DNA of 64,000 nucleotides from Bilabrum cf. latius (lineage: Eukaryota > Bigyra: Bicosoecida > Bigyra > Bicosoecida): NCBI GenBank assembly GCA_965178125.1, contig OZ237762.1:310001-374000 (forward strand), written 5' to 3'. Shown in pieces: positions 1-12,078 of the stretch. The number at the start of each line of letters is the position of its first letter. Position 1 is the first letter of the stretch. The position numbers and the translations under genes are program-made. Under the pieces are notes generated by a model. That model worked only from the letters and a program-made list of their open reading frames with translations. It had not been told where the DNA came from and did not search any database.

Positions 1-2509
1 CACCTTTCTCACCCCCCCGTCGCTCCCTGCCGGGGAACAGACCCAGCCCGGCCCCCCTGGACCTGCTCACCCGCGCCACGCGACTGCACACGCCTGCAGC
101 CGCCAGCTCGCAGTCGGCCTGGGGCAGGTCACCCTCGCCCACCTCTTCGGCGGCCGGCCGCAGCAGCAAGCACGCGTCCAACTCCGCCTCCAGCTGCCCC
201 TCCGCACCCCGCGCACCGGATCGCAATGGCACATCCACAACCAGTTCAACAGCAAAGGCACCGCGCACATCGCAGGCCAGCCCGTGCCAAAGGGCACCAG
301 GACCCTTCCGAGGGCACCAGAGAACAGGCCTGCGCTCTGCCAGCCGCTCCAGGTCGTCTGTACCCGCAACACCACCGACCTTGCTGCCCTTTGCGAGGCC
401 GTCTCCGTCTTGATCTGCCCCTTTGGAGGCAGCACCCGTGCCGAGGCCGTCCTCCTCCTCAACGGTCTCCGCGCTGGCGATGCTCTCGCGCTGCAGTGCG
501 CTGCACATGTGCTCGAGCGCCGCACCCACAGGCACGCACCTTCGATCCGCCGCCAGCAGCCCAGCCACCACCCGAGCGCTACCCCCGCCGTCTCGCCGCC
601 TTATAAACCCTGGGCCAGGCCCCGACCCGCCTGTAAATTCGCGTCCACTGTGCCCACCCCCCAACCGGTCTGGCCATGCCAATGCAAAGCACCGGGGAAC
701 AAATCCAAGCCGAAAGCAGTCTCCTGCGCGCTGCAGCACGGGGTTGGCAGAGCCCCCGTCCACGGCATCCAGCCCCTCCCCACTACCGGACACCCAATCA
801 GCCGCAGCGCGGCCCAGCGCGGCGCTGATGACCCGCCCGATCAAGCCCGCATCGGGCATGGCACACCCGTTGGACAGCTCCTCCGCGATCGCCCGCCGCT
901 GCGCAATGGACAGCACAGACCCACCAGCGCCCGTTCTCCCGCCCCGGCCTATGCTATGCCCCCGCCCTTCTCCCCTTCCTTTCCCTCTCCCTCTCGCCCG
1001 CCTCTCCTGCAGCGTCATGCCACAGGCCTCCCAGGGCCGCCAGCTAGACAATAGCGCCATCGATTCCTTCTCTTCACCTCCCCCGACACCGCTATGGTTG
1101 CCCCCGACCCCGACGCCGCCAGCAGCAGCATCACCCGCGCGCCCCCCAATGGGGGCAAGGGGCACGCAGTTGGCAGCAGCAACGGAAGGTCCCTTTGTCT
1201 CCAGCAGTGCAGCGGAGAGCAAGCCGTCTCCTTGCAGGACCGTGTGACGAGTTGCGACCAAGTGGTCGAGCAGGTGCCCGGGACCCACGCACAGCTGCCA
1301 CACCCTGGACAGCAGCAGCGACTCGATCCGCCTCGTGCAGAGGTCCACGCTCAGAGAGTGCCAGGCCCCCTGCTCCGCCAGCGCGCCCACGGCTTCCAAT
1401 ATGAGCTCCGAGTCCGTCCCGAGCTGCCGCCGCAGAACCGCGACGCCTGTCTTGCTTTCGTCTCCGTCCTCCCCCTCCTCTGCTTCATCGTTGTCCTCAC
1501 CAGCGGGAGCCCCCCTCCCCTGCGCCAGCACCAGCCCGCCGCCTCCCATGCCACCTGACCCCGCTCGCGACGACACCCGCCGGAGGTGCAGCAGCAGCTC
1601 CTCGGAGCTCGCACTCGTCACACCATGATCCCCCGGTCCATCAAGTTCGGCGCGCACCCCGTCCACCCCGGCACCCTCTCCACCCACGCCTGCCCCATCG
1701 GCCCCGCTGCCCCAGCCCCCGCTTGTCTCCGTCGCCACCCGAAGCAGGTTGGATATCTTGCCCAGACGAAGCACCCTCTTGGCCAGCCCGACGGGCATGA
1801 GCGCGTGGGGGATGTTGGCCGGCTGCAGGGCAAACGCAGATGTCCACGCTCTCTCGCTGCTCACTCGCGGGGCCCAGCCAGGGCGAGCGCGCACGAAGAA
1901 AATACCGGTCGTAGAGGCCATCGAGGCGGCGACCTGGTCTCCAGACCCGGCAAACCAGCTGATATCCGATGCGGGCAGCTGTCCTAGTGCCATCCAGCCC
2001 CCCATCGCTTGCAACAGGGGGCGGGCGGCCTGCTGCTGCACGCGAAGAGCGATGCCATGCATGACGGACGAGCCGCGGAGCAGCTCCGCAGCGGTCGCAA
2101 TCTCGCTCAGAAGGGCGCCTGGTGGGATGTACTTGGTGCTAATAGAGCCAAATTCAGTGGATGTCGAGTGCTCTTCTCCGCCGATAGCGGTGGCTTGGCG
2201 CAAGCCGCGCGCAAACCTTGGGCTTGCGGTGGACGCGACGTCTACGATCCAGTCGGCGGCCCTAGACACTGGTTCGAGCTCGTTGACGGCCCACGTATAC
2301 GGCAAGGAAGGATCGTCTGCTAGCTCGTTCTTGATGTCGTTTACGATCGCCTGCAGCTCATCCACCAGGTGCATGACAGTTCGAACGACTTGCTGATGAG
2401 TCAGCGTGCACCGAATTCCACCGTCCGCCAGAGCGTATTCGGCTGAGGCACGGATGCCCTAAAGCACGTTGTTCGAGGCCTCAACAGGATCTGGCACATG
2501 GGCACCCAT
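1..2509 (-). CDS. Gamma-tubulin complex component (Spc97/Spc98 family), C-terminus beyond the window
   Basis: Open on the minus strand from 2509 to the window edge (836 codons). The family nucleates microtubules at centrosomes or basal bodies by binding gamma-tubulin. Visible family features: an N-terminal helical start, a stretch ending in ARPLLQAMGGW that resembles the GRIP1 'pyl..l..Wl..G' pattern, then IPHALMPVGLAKRVLRLGK, which matches the 'vP.fl...la.kvl..Gk.l..LR' signature, and after an acidic insert a segment resembling the 'hL.alr.y.LlgdG' start of GRIP2. I favour a GCP4/5/6-type member, but the subfamily is not certain. One in-frame TAG lies at 2459-2461 (residue 17). The start at ATG 2509 is the first in frame after a TGA near 2540; an upstream exon is possible because the reading frame already looks family-like just before it. 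It is divergent from the aldehyde dehydrogenase, with about 100 bases between them. Confidence 0.6.
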
Positions 2510-2605
2510 AAGGGCTAGGAATGCCGCAGCGACGCCCTCTGTTCAAAAAGATGCGTATGTGATGAGTGTGCGCGGCGCCGGCAGAGCGCCCGCGGAACCT
2601 CACAG

Positions 2606-4370
2606 ATGGTTTCGTCGGAGGCAGGAAATCACAAGATTATCGACATGTCTGGAGCCGCGAGCGGAAGATCGGGAGGATCTAAATCTGCCAGTATCACTGC
2701 TAGTGTCGATGATTCGGCAAGGGCTGTCGAACTGGCGGAAACGGCTCATGGTGGCGTAGTTGCAGCTGCGCGGGATCGGGTGGGACACCCCATCGGGTGG
2801 AGGCGCCACCAGCTCAAGCAGCTCATCAAGCTAGTCGACGAGAATAGAGACAGGTTTGCAGCTGCGCTGAAGAGCGACCTCGACAAGTCGTAGTGAGTCC
2901 GCAGCACGGTTGCTATCTGCATCGGTGGCACTTGGCTCCGAACCGCCCAAGCTCGAGACACCCGTCTGATCGCCATGTCACCGCAGTGGAGCTAGCATGC
3001 TATCGTGTGTCGAGCCGATCCTCGGCGAGTGCAGGGACGCGCTCGAGAACCTGGACTCGTGGACGGCCATGGAGCGCGTCGGGGCCCCCTTCGGCGTGTC
3101 TGGGATCGACGGCACGGCCTACATCAGCCGGGAGCCCCTGGGCGCCGTGCTAATCATCAGCGCATTCAACTACCCCATCCAGCTGCTGCTCGCTCCTCTC
3201 GCTGGCGCCATCGCGGCGGGCAACTGCTCGGTGCTCAAGCCGAGCGAGATGTCCCCGGCGTCGTCGAACCTCATGGCAGAGCTCATCCCCAAGTACATGG
3301 ACAAGAACGCAGTCCGGGTAGTGGAGGGTGCCATCGAGGTGGGCAGGAAGCTGCTGGACCTCCGATGGGACCATATCCTCTTCACTGGGAGCGAGAGGGT
3401 GGGCAAGATCGTGGCAGCGGCCGCAGCCAAGTACCTCACCCCCATCACGCTAGAGCTCGGCGGCAAGTGCCCGGCCATCATCGACAGGTCGGCTGACATG
3501 CTCGTAGCCGCCCGCAGGATTGCGCAGGGGCGCTGGCTGAACGCGGGCCAGACCTGCCTCTCCCCTGACTACGTGCTCGTGGAGCGGGGGGGGGCTAGGG
3601 AGGCCTTCGTGAAAGCCATCCAGCAGGTGGTGAAGGAGTGGTACGGGGAACAGGGTGACAGGCTGGACGACTTCTGCAAGCTGATCACCAAGTCGAGCTT
3701 CAGGCGGGTGCGGGCCATGCTCGAAGAGGAGCACGGGGGAACAGTGGTGGCGGGGTCGCTCGGGGACGAAGAGGGCGGGCCCACCGGCTCCAAGCTGGGC
3801 CCCGTGGTTGTGCTCAACCCCTCTAGAGACAGCGCCATGATGCAGGAGGAAATCTTCGGGCCCATCCTCCCCATCCTGGAGGTGGATGACGTGTCTGCAG
3901 CCATCGCTGAGGTCAACGCCAAGCCCCACCCACTGGCACTCTACTGCTTCACCTCCAGCACAGCCGTCGCCGAAAAGGTCCGCAGCGCGACGAAAAGCGG
4001 CGCGTTCTGCATGAACGAGGCAGTGGTGCACATGGTGTGTCCCGAGCTGCCCTTCGGGGGTGTGGGTTCCTCGGGCATGGGGCGGTACCATGGCAAGGCG
4101 GGCTTCGACGCCATGACCAACCCTAGGGCGTTGCTGTACAAGAGTAGCCTGCTTGACCTGGCCGTGAGGTATCCGCCGCACACCCCCACTAACCTGGCCA
4201 TCACGCGCGCGGCGATGTTCACACCGCGGCTGCCGAGGCTGTCGGCAACCACGCTGGCCATTGGGACGACTCTGGCGGCGGGTGCGGCATACTTTGCCTA
4301 CAAGTCTGGCTTCCTGCCGGGAGCCGCCGAGGCAGCCCTGCAGGCTTGGCTGCCTGCCTTTCTGCAGTGA
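2606..4370 (+). CDS. Class 3-type (fatty) aldehyde dehydrogenase, C-terminal membrane anchor
   Basis: Oxidises aldehydes to acids with NAD(P)+. Two exons, 2606-2892 and 2987-4370; the intron at 2893-2986 starts GTGAGT and ends CCGCAG. Splicing removes an apparent TAG at the exon edge and joins the DLDKS and YGASM segments smoothly. 556 residues, stop TGA. Visible motifs: AFNYP substrate/cofactor segment, FTGSERVGK nucleotide-binding loop, ELGGK with general base Glu about 252, GQTC with catalytic Cys about 286, EEIFGP, and a PFGGVGSSGMG tail. The last 40 residues contain a hydrophobic helix (TTLAIGTTLAAGAAYFAY) like the tail anchor of ALDH3A2-type fatty aldehyde dehydrogenases, so ER or another membrane is likely. 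ATG 2645 is an alternative start that would drop 13 residues. This is one of the few genes here with no in-frame TAG. Confidence 0.93.
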
Positions 4371-4592
4371 TGGGTTGGTCGCTGGCGCGCGGCCCCCATT
4401 TCTTTGAATGATGTTCATGCATGCTCCTTGTATTGCTGGTTTCTGGCGTGATTCTTCTCAAGGCAGAACTAGGTAGACTTGCTCCGAATCGACTCCGACT
4501 CGCACCGGATCCCATCCTGCATCCTGTGTGCACCAAGCATAGCTCACCTCCCTCTACAAGCTATACATTTGTGACATCGCGTTTAACTAAGT

Positions 4593-5840
4593 ATGACATT
4601 TCTTGGGTCTAAGCTTGCGCTGTGTGCACTTGCACTCGCAGACGTACAGGAAGTTTGGTCGGCGAAGTACACGAATCCAGTTGTGCATGAAAACAGCCCG
4701 GACCCCGGCGTAGTCAAAATTGACGACATCTTTTATCAGGTGACGACGGGGACGAGCTAGGCGGGCATCTTTCCGATTCGAACCTCGAAAGATCTGGTCA
4801 GCTGGACAGACGCCGGTGCTATCTGGGCCTCTGCCGACGCCCCTGGCGTTCCAGCGTGGGCACAGCCTCATGGTGATTTCTGGGCGCCAGAAATCCATGT
4901 TTGGGACGTATCATAGGGCAACATGACCGGGGCTGGCCAAGCAAAGCTCGTGCTTGTGTTCGCCGCAAGGCGAATTTCCAACGGGCAGCTCAGCGTAGGA
5001 GTGGCGAATGCTGAGCATCCCCTGGGTCCATGGACTTCAAGCAAGGAACCGGTTGTGTCTGCGGATTGGACTGGCTATATTGATGCGACGTTCTACCGCG
5101 ATGTAGACCGGACACCGTATCTCTTCTGGAAGACTGACGGGAACGCTCACGGTCTCCCAACGCCAATCTGGCTCGCCCCGCTGGACCCGAATATGAACGG
5201 TACAAAGCTAGCTGGAAGTGGCGACAACAGCACGTGGACGGAGCTGATCCGGAACGACCTGCCGTGGGAGGGTCCTCTCGTCGAGGCACCGTGGATGCTC
5301 CGGGACGAGCCTTCGGGGCAGTACTTCCTGTTCTACGCCGGCAATGGGGCACAGAGCTACACCATCGCTGTCGCGAGGGCTTCTTCCATCCGCGGGCCCT
5401 ACACGAAACTGGGCGTCCCCATCATGCAGCACGCCAGCTACAATGCCAGTGCAGACCCCAACCCCCCCCTGGTCGGCACGGGCCACTGCTCAGTGCTGCC
5501 CGCCTCGTGGGGCCAGGGAACAGTGGACCAGGGAACAGCGGTACAGGGAACAGCGGTACAGGGAACAGTCGACCAGGGAACAGCCGATGATGCTAACAGC
5601 GTGCCGGCACCAACCTACGCGGTCATGTACCACGCGTGGCAGCACAAGCCCCCGGTCAGCTTTGCCATACCGAGGTTCACTTGTTTGGACGCTATTTCCA
5701 TCGTGGATGCGCAGGTGCTCCGGGCCCGAGCCGGCATGGAGCACGAGAGAATCCCCTCGGGCCCGTGGCCGTGTGTGGTCAGGGACGGTGCGTGCGTCAC
5801 CAAGCCGTCCCAGTACCCCCGCGATGCTCCGGGGCTGTGA
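4593..5840 (+). CDS. Secreted glycoside hydrolase family 43-like protein
   Basis: 415 residues, no intron, stop TGA. It begins with a signal peptide (MTFLGSKLALCALALA). The three acidic residues of the GH43 five-bladed propeller are visible: Asp37 in NSPDPGVV (base), Asp164 in YIDATFY (pKa modulator) and Glu231 in VEAPWM (acid); DFWAPEIH is also characteristic. GH43 enzymes remove arabinose or xylose from plant-type polysaccharides; the exact substrate cannot be told. Two in-frame TAGs, at 4758-4760 (residue 56, between VTTGTS and AGIFPIRTS) and 4914-4916 (residue 108, just after DFWAPEIHVWDVS), fall inside conserved sequence with the frame unbroken on both sides. A short insert at 5515-5590 consists of 15-bp tandem repeats (QGTVD/QGTAV). 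Without reading TAG as sense, the start, the signal peptide and the catalytic Asp would all be lost. Confidence 0.88.
5515..5590 (+). repeat. 15-bp tandem repeat inside the GH43 gene
   Basis: Five near-identical 15-base units, each starting CAGGGAACAG, encode QGTVD/QGTAV pentapeptides. They form a flexible insert late in the GH43 domain. The unit carries the AGGGAACA octamer that recurs across the window. Confidence 0.85.
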
Positions 5841-6036
5841 TCAGATGGGGCGGGCCCATCGCTGCGATGCAGCGGCTATTCGGTGGCATTAGATCTAGTG
5901 CACGACGGACGCTCTTCATGATGTACCGCATTGTAGGACAAATCAAAATCTTAAGCTTCTAACGCATACACGCATTCGTTCCCCCTATAGCTCAAACGAA
6001 CCCACACGCTCTCACCCCAGCCCACACACTCGGCTC

Positions 6037-9000
6037 TCACCCCAGCCCGAGCCTGAGCGACCTCCTGCTGCCCCTGCCTCCACCGAAGGACTACTCCACA
6101 CGCACCCCGCGAGGTGATCCCCCCCCTAGTCCCAGATGATCCGATCCCTGGCTGCTATCCAGCTCCGAATCCACTCGGTCCAGCAGAGCCGCCGCCCGGG
6201 CAGCCACCTTGTGCAGCTGACTCTCTCGGTACCTCCTCCGCCCGTCTATGCCCCGCCTCACCAGCGACTCCTCGTCCCCAGAGGCCGGCCAGCCGGAGTC
6301 GCCGCTCGCATCCAGGTCGGTGCCACTCGTCACACCTCCGCTGCGGAACCGCCTCGGAAGCCCCCCTCTCCGCACCCTCCCGCCGTAGTTGGCACCCGTG
6401 TCGATGTCGGACGACTCCGTCCCTGCATGGACCGGGCCCACAGCACCGCGCACCTGCATCGCTGGCTCGCTGCCACGCTGTTGTGCCCTGGGGGGTGACC
6501 CGCGGGAGGGCTTGCCCACGGCCAGTCGTGTGGTCCTCTCCCTCTGCCTGGCAGCCTCCTCCTCCATCGCAGACCCAGACCCGCTGCCCCAGTAATTGGT
6601 CTCGTCCTCCTCTTCGTCCTCCTCCTCATTATCATCATCATCATCATTTTCTTCGCGGCGAGACCTGCCCAGCGCAACGTCCCAGTCCCTGGCCGTGGCC
6701 CTTGCAGAGCCCCTGCCCCCGCTCCTTTCAGGGCCATGCCCGGGCCCCTTGTTCCCTCGCCCCTTGTTCCCTCCTCTCCGGAGCGCCCTCTCCAGCTGAG
6801 AGGCCGCCATGACCACCTCGGGAGACAACCTGCCCCTGGTCCTGGGGTCCCTCGCCAGCCGCTTGAGCGCCCTCGCATGACGCCTCACGTCCCGCTCCAT
6901 GTCCCGAGGCGACCCGCCCTCCCACCGAAGCTCCCGCTCTTCCGCTGCAAGCACGGCATCCAGGCGACCCAGCTCGGGGCCCGAGAGCCGTGACCCGGAA
7001 GCAGCAGCCGCGCCTCCCTTGGCGAAGAAGGCTCCTTCGTCGTCGTACTCCGACTCTGACTCAGCTCCTTGCGCCTCCTAGCTGGGACGGTACAAGCCAG
7101 CCATCCTGCCATCGTGCGCTGCACCCGCCTTGGAGCGGACAGAGGGGCCTTCTGCCGCGAGGCTGTACCCTGGACCCCGCGGCTGCCCCCGCTGGCGGCG
7201 CGGTGAGCGAGAGCTCCCCCGACCTCGCCGGATCTCTGGCACAAACTCGCGCTGACGATATTCCGCACGGCCACCCGAGCCCCCAACGCCGCGAGTGGCA
7301 CGCTGACCCGGCTTTGCCCCGCGCCCAGAATACGCCGCCGGGCTGCGAGGGGGCGGGGGCGGCAGCGACACCATGGACTCGCCCAGGACGTGCTCCCACT
7401 CGCGCGCCTGGGAGGCCGTCGAGGGGCTCACCCACCGGGCTGCACCAGCACTAGCACCGCCGCCACGAGGGCTCGCTCCGTGTGGGGTGCCGCGCCTGGG
7501 TGCCGCGGGCGATGCATGGCCAGAATGGGGGTGGCCAGAGTGGGGGTCCACTTTGGCTGCGTCTCGCAGAGCACCCTGCACCTGCGGCGTTGCGCCAGCC
7601 AGCAGCCGGATGGCGTGCAGCCTCGACCGCATATCCACGGAATCGGTCTCTCCCTCTCCATCAGCTAGTACCCCCTCCGTGGGCCCCCCTGCAGATCTCC
7701 CGGTGATCGCGCGCTCTGTGATGCCGGTATAGAAGGATCGCAGCACCACCCGAGGACCCTCGGCGGCGGCCTCTCTCTCTCTCCTCCTCTGCGCGTCGGC
7801 AGCAGCCTCCTCCTCGGCATTGGGCGAGTGCACCTGGGCAGCGCCCGAGACAACGCGACTGTCCGAGCTTGGTGCCGCACCGGTCTCCTCCTCGTTGGGC
7901 TGCTGCGAGGATGACAGCTGCATGCGAAGCACAGGGGATGCAACGACGGTCGGCGAGGAGGACCCAAGGCCGCTCGCTTCCTACTTCCGCGCGGATCGCG
8001 CGAGCTGCTCAAACTGCCTGGCTCTGGGGCTGCGGAGTGCAGGCGCAGCCTTTCCAGGCATGCCTCTAAGAGCCGGCTGATGCTGGTGCTGCTGGTGCTA
8101 TCCCTAGCCTTGCATCGATGCAGGCGCCCGGGCCACCGGCTGATTCCTCGCTGGGCTCGTAGTGAGCGGTGCGGGCCCCGTGCCCATCCCGAGCACGACC
8201 GCCGTGGCATGTGGCATGGTTTGCTTAGCCGTGCGAACAAGCGGGTCCTCGTTCCCGTCCTGGTAGGCAGCACTCCCTGGTAATAGCGCGTTTCCCTCCG
8301 CATGCGAAGGTGCAACAGCCCGGTCAGTCTTGGGTTCAGCCCTCTCCCGAAGTTGGATCTCCGGCAGGTGGGGGCTGCCAGCAGTGGAGCCCGCAGTGAA
8401 TTCGCACAGTCTCCGTTCCCATTCCTCCTTGCCTACCACTACTGCAACTGCCCTCAGTGTGTTGACCCGCTGCTCTTTTTCCCTCTGAAGCGCGCTCTCA
8501 AGCTCGTGCACCCTCTGAAGACTTGCTGTCAACTCGGGTGTCATCTGTGCAGCCACAACCGCAGCTGATGATTGCAGCTCATCCTTATCGGCAGCTACTG
8601 CACCTGTAGTAGCTGTGGCCTTGGCTGCAGCCTCAGCTTCCTGCTCTGCCTTGGCCTTGGCTGCAGCCTCAGCTTCCTGCTCTGCCTTGGCCTTGGCTGC
8701 AGCCTCAGCCTCCTGCTCTGCCTTGGCCTTGGCTGCAGCCTCAGCCTCCTGCTCTGCCTTGGCCTTGGCTGCAGCCTCAGCTTCCTGCTCTGCCTTGGCC
8801 TTGGCTGCAGCCTCAGCTTCCTGCTCTGCCTTGGCCTTGGCTGCAGCCTCAGCCTCCTGCTCTGCCTTGGCCTTGGCTGCAGCCTCAGCCTCCTGCTCTG
8901 CCTTGGCCTTGGCTGCAGCCTCAGCTTCCTGCTCTGCCTTGGCCTTGGCTGCAGCCTCAGCTTCCTGCTCTGCCTTGGCCTTGGCTGCAGCCTCAGCTTC

Positions 9001-12000
9001 AGCTTCCTGCTCTGCCTTGGCCTTGGCTGCAGCCTCAGCTTCCTGCTCTGCCTTGGCCTTGGCTGCAGCCTCAGCCTCCTGCTCTGCCTTGGCCTTGGCT
9101 GCAGCCTCAGCCTCCTGCTCTGCCTTGGCCTTGGCTGCAGCCTCAGCTTCCTGCTCTGCCTTGGCCTTGGCTGCAGCCTCAGCTTCCTGCTCTGCCTTGG
9201 CCTTGGCTGCAGCCTCAGCCTCCTGCTCTGCCTTGGCCTTGGCTGCAGCCTCAACCTCCTGCTCTGCCTTGGCCTTGGCTGCAGCCTCAGCCTCCTGCTC
9301 TGCCTTAGCAGATGTCTTGCCAGCCTTGGGTGGCGCCTTGGATCCAGCTGCCTTGCCAGCCTTGGGCGGCGCCTTGGATCCAGCTGCCTTGCCAGCCTTG
9401 GGCGGCGCTTTGGGCGCTGATGCCTTGCCAGCCTTGGGCGGCGCCTTGGATGCAGCTGCCTTGCCAGCCTTGGGTGGCGCCTTGGATCCAGATGCCTTGC
9501 CAGCCTTGGGTGGCGCCTTGGATCCAGATGTTTTGCCAGCTTTGGGCGGCGCCTTGGATCCAGATGCCTTGCCAGCCTTGGGTGGCGCCTTGGATCCAGC
9601 TGCCTTGCCGGCCTTGGGTGGCGCCTTGGATCCAGATGCCTTGCCAGGCTTGGGCGGCGCCTTGGATCCAGATGCCTTGCCAGCCTTGGGTGGCGCCTTG
9701 GAGGCAGATGTCTTGCCGGCCTTGGGTGGTGCCTTGGATCCAGATGCCCTGCTTGCCTTGGGAGTGGGCTTAACGGCATCCGAATGAGATTCATCGCTGA
9801 CCTCTTCTATCGGTTCCATTGAGGGTAATGCAGCGTCGACGTTGACATGACTCGGTTGCGACTACCCCACACTCTCCTGCTCGGTTTGCTCGGTGTGCTC
9901 TGTCTCCAAGGGGTCGTGCTCGTCTTGTTCGTCATCCGCCTCGAAGTCTCGAACCAGGGCCTAACCCTAACCCCCACGTTGCGGCTGCAATTTTGGCTGC
10001 CCATTGACACCTCCTTCGTGGTCTGCTGGATTGTGGTCAGTGACGATGGCACCATCAACAGCGTGGGGCTGTGTGTCCTGTACGATGCCCTCTCCGACCC
10101 CCACACCGGGTGGTGAATCCTGATCCAGTTGCGACTCGTCTGCCACACCGGGTGGTGAATCCTGATCCAGTTGCGACTCGTCTGCCACACCGGGTGGTGA
10201 ATCCTGATCCAGTTGCGACTCGTCAGGGCCATTAGCTGCACTGGCAGCATCCGAGGGTAGATTGGCTTCCAGCGATCCAGGCTTCAAGGCCTCATCTGCT
10301 GGTGGCTCATCCGTGTCATCATCTGCATCGGGCTGCTGGGCATGGGCCGTGTCTTGCGGTTCGTGTTGAGCTTGCCCGCCACCTTCGCTTATCGCTACTT
10401 TCACCGCTGATGCCTTGCCAGCCTTGGGTGGCGCCTTGGGCGCTGATGCCTTGCCAGCCTTGGGTGGCGCCTTGGATCCAGATGCCTTGCCTGACTTGGG
10501 CGGCGCATTGGGTTCAGATGCCTTGCCAGCCTTGGGTGGCGCCTTGGATCCAGATGCCTTGCCAGCCTTGGGCGGCACATTGGGTTCAGATGCCTTGCCA
10601 GCCTTGGGTGGCGCATTGGGTTCAGATGCCTTGCCAGCCTTGGGTGGCGCCTTGGACCCAGCTGCCTTGCCAGCCTTGGGTGGCGCCTTGGATGCTGATG
10701 CCTTGCCAGCCTTGGGCGGCGCCTTGGATCCAGCTGCCTTGCCAGCCTTGGGCGGCACATTGGGTGCTGATGCCTTGCCAGCCTTGGGCGGCGCATTGGG
10801 TGCAGGTTCCTTGCCTGACTTGGGCGGCGCCTTGGATCCAGATGCCTTGCCTGACTTGGGCGGCGCATTGGGTGCTGATGCATTACCTGACTTGGGCGGC
10901 GCCTTGGATCCAGCTGCCTTGCCAGCCTTGGGTGGCGCATTGGGTGCTGATGCATTACCTGACTTGGGCGGCGCCTTGGATCCAGCTGCCTTGCCAGCCT
11001 TGGGCGGCGCATTGGGTGCAGGTTCCTTGCCTGACTTGGGCGGCGCATCGGGTGCTGATGTCTTGCCAGCCTTGGGCGGCGCCTTGGGCGCTGATGCCTT
11101 GCCAGCCTTGGGTGGCGCCTTGGATCCGGCTGCCTTGCCAGCTTTGGGTGGCGCCTTGGATCCAGCTGCCTTGCCGGCCTTGGGTGGCGCCTTGGATCCA
11201 GATGCCTTGCCAGCCTTGGGTGGCGCCTTGGATCCAGCTGCCTTGCCTGACTTGGGCGGCGCGATCACGTGTGGTATTGTGCCTTGCGCATTCTACTAAC
11301 CGCTACTTAAAACAAGCCCGTCCATATACTTCGCCTCTCCGCCGGACGACTCTGGTGGATCAGCTGCAGCATCTTGCCTCGCGGGCTTCCGTTTTGGGGG
11401 CGCCACGGCTTTGCGAGGCGCAGAAGCTCCGCCAGTTTTTGGGACAGGCAAATCAGCTGCAATCTCTACAGCACTATTACTGGCTTCATCAGTCGCATCA
11501 GGAGCTGAATCGCCCGTTGACGCGGTTGGCGCAGACTGGGGCTTTGCTGGCGGTCGCTTCAGCTTGGGGGGCGCCTTGGCACCTGGCCGTTTGGGCTTGC
11601 TTGGTGCGTTCATGCCAACAACACCATCATTTCCTTGTTCCAGGCCACTGCTTTCAGCAGTGGCGGCTTCCTAGTGGACACCCTCACTGCCAGCCGATCC
11701 ATCCTCCAGCTCTTGAGAAGACCCCTATTTCGACTGCAGTATACTTGGTGGTTTCTTCGAGGGTTTAATCGTCTTTTTTGGTGGTTTTGCTCCACCAGGT
11801 AGAGCTGCAGCCGCTGGTTTTGCTCCAGGCGGTCTGCTCGCAGGCTTGGAAGGCAGCCGCGCCTTTGGCTTGCCTCCTGGAGGCAACTTCGCCGGTTTTA
11901 CAGCCGGCGGCGTCTTTGATACCTTCACACTCGCACTTGGTTTTGGCGGAAGCTTGCCCTTTGCAGGTGCTTTCGGCGGACCTGCTCCTTTGCTAGGAGT

Positions 12001-12078
12001 CAAGCCAGACGGCTTCGCGCCAGGAGGCACTGTCGACTTTGCTCCCAACCTTCTCGGCTTTCGTTGCCTTGCCTCCAT
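6037..12078 (-). CDS. Long lysine/alanine/proline-rich repeat protein with 12 in-frame TAGs
   Basis: One frame is open on the minus strand from ATG 12078 to TGA 6037-6039 (2,013 residues), interrupted only by TAG at 11725, 11671, 11296, 11293, 9967, 9961, 9862, 8104, 8098, 7981, 7078 and 6091 (low coordinate of each). Order: Lys/Pro-rich N-terminus; 24 units of the APPKAGKASGSK type (about 10405-11265); an acidic linker with three 14-residue ADESQLDQDSPPGV units; 12 more APPKAGK units (9310-9790); 19 units of AKAEQEAEAAAK, probably one long charged helix (8600-9310); a Gln/His-rich spot; a Ser/Arg-rich region; and a DE-rich stretch near 6600. No known domain. It recalls histone H1-like or cytoskeletal/nuclear scaffold proteins only by composition. 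It could be more than one gene, but no TGA or TAA separates the parts. Confidence 0.62.
8600..9310 (-). repeat. Tandem array of about nineteen 36-bp units (AKAEQEAEAAAK)
   Basis: Near-perfect 36-base units encode a 12-residue Glu/Ala/Lys helix repeat. One unit carries an in-frame 6-base insertion near 9000. The antisense frames are open through the array only because of the repeat. Confidence 0.93.
9310..9790 (-). repeat. Array of about twelve 36-bp units (APPKAGKxSGSK)
   Basis: 36-base units encode APPKAGK plus a variable pentapeptide such as ASGSK, TSASK or AAGSK. The period is the same as in the neighbouring helix array although the sequence is unrelated. Confidence 0.93.
10108..10225 (-). 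repeat. 42-bp tandem repeat, three copies
   Basis: Three almost identical 42-base units encode ADESQLDQDSPPGV, an acidic linker between the two APPKAGK arrays. Confidence 0.9.
10405..11265 (-). repeat. Array of about 24 36-bp units (APPKAGK/APPKSGK type)
   Basis: Same 36-base unit family as 9310-9790 but more varied (ASAPN, ASEPN, EPAPN, AAGSK, ASGSK). Higher-order pairs, such as SGNASAPN followed by AGKAAGSK, occur twice in a row, which suggests unequal exchange. Confidence 0.92.

Noticed and set aside
4768-4790. tRNA-like T-arm sequence (TTCGAA context)
   Set aside because: No matching acceptor, D or anticodon arms, and the site is conserved GH43 coding sequence (FPIRTSKD).
9958-9975. Telomere-like CCCTAACCCTAACCCC
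   Set aside because: Only two units, inside a coding frame where they read as TAG-Gly-TAG-Gly; no array.
8600-11265. CRISPR array
   Set aside because: The 36-bp units are contiguous with no unique spacers and encode protein repeats in a eukaryote.
8615-11299. Long plus-strand open frames across the repeat arrays
   Set aside because: They exist because 36-bp repeats are a multiple of three, which keeps several frames open; the products are monotone and lack starts or flanking sense.
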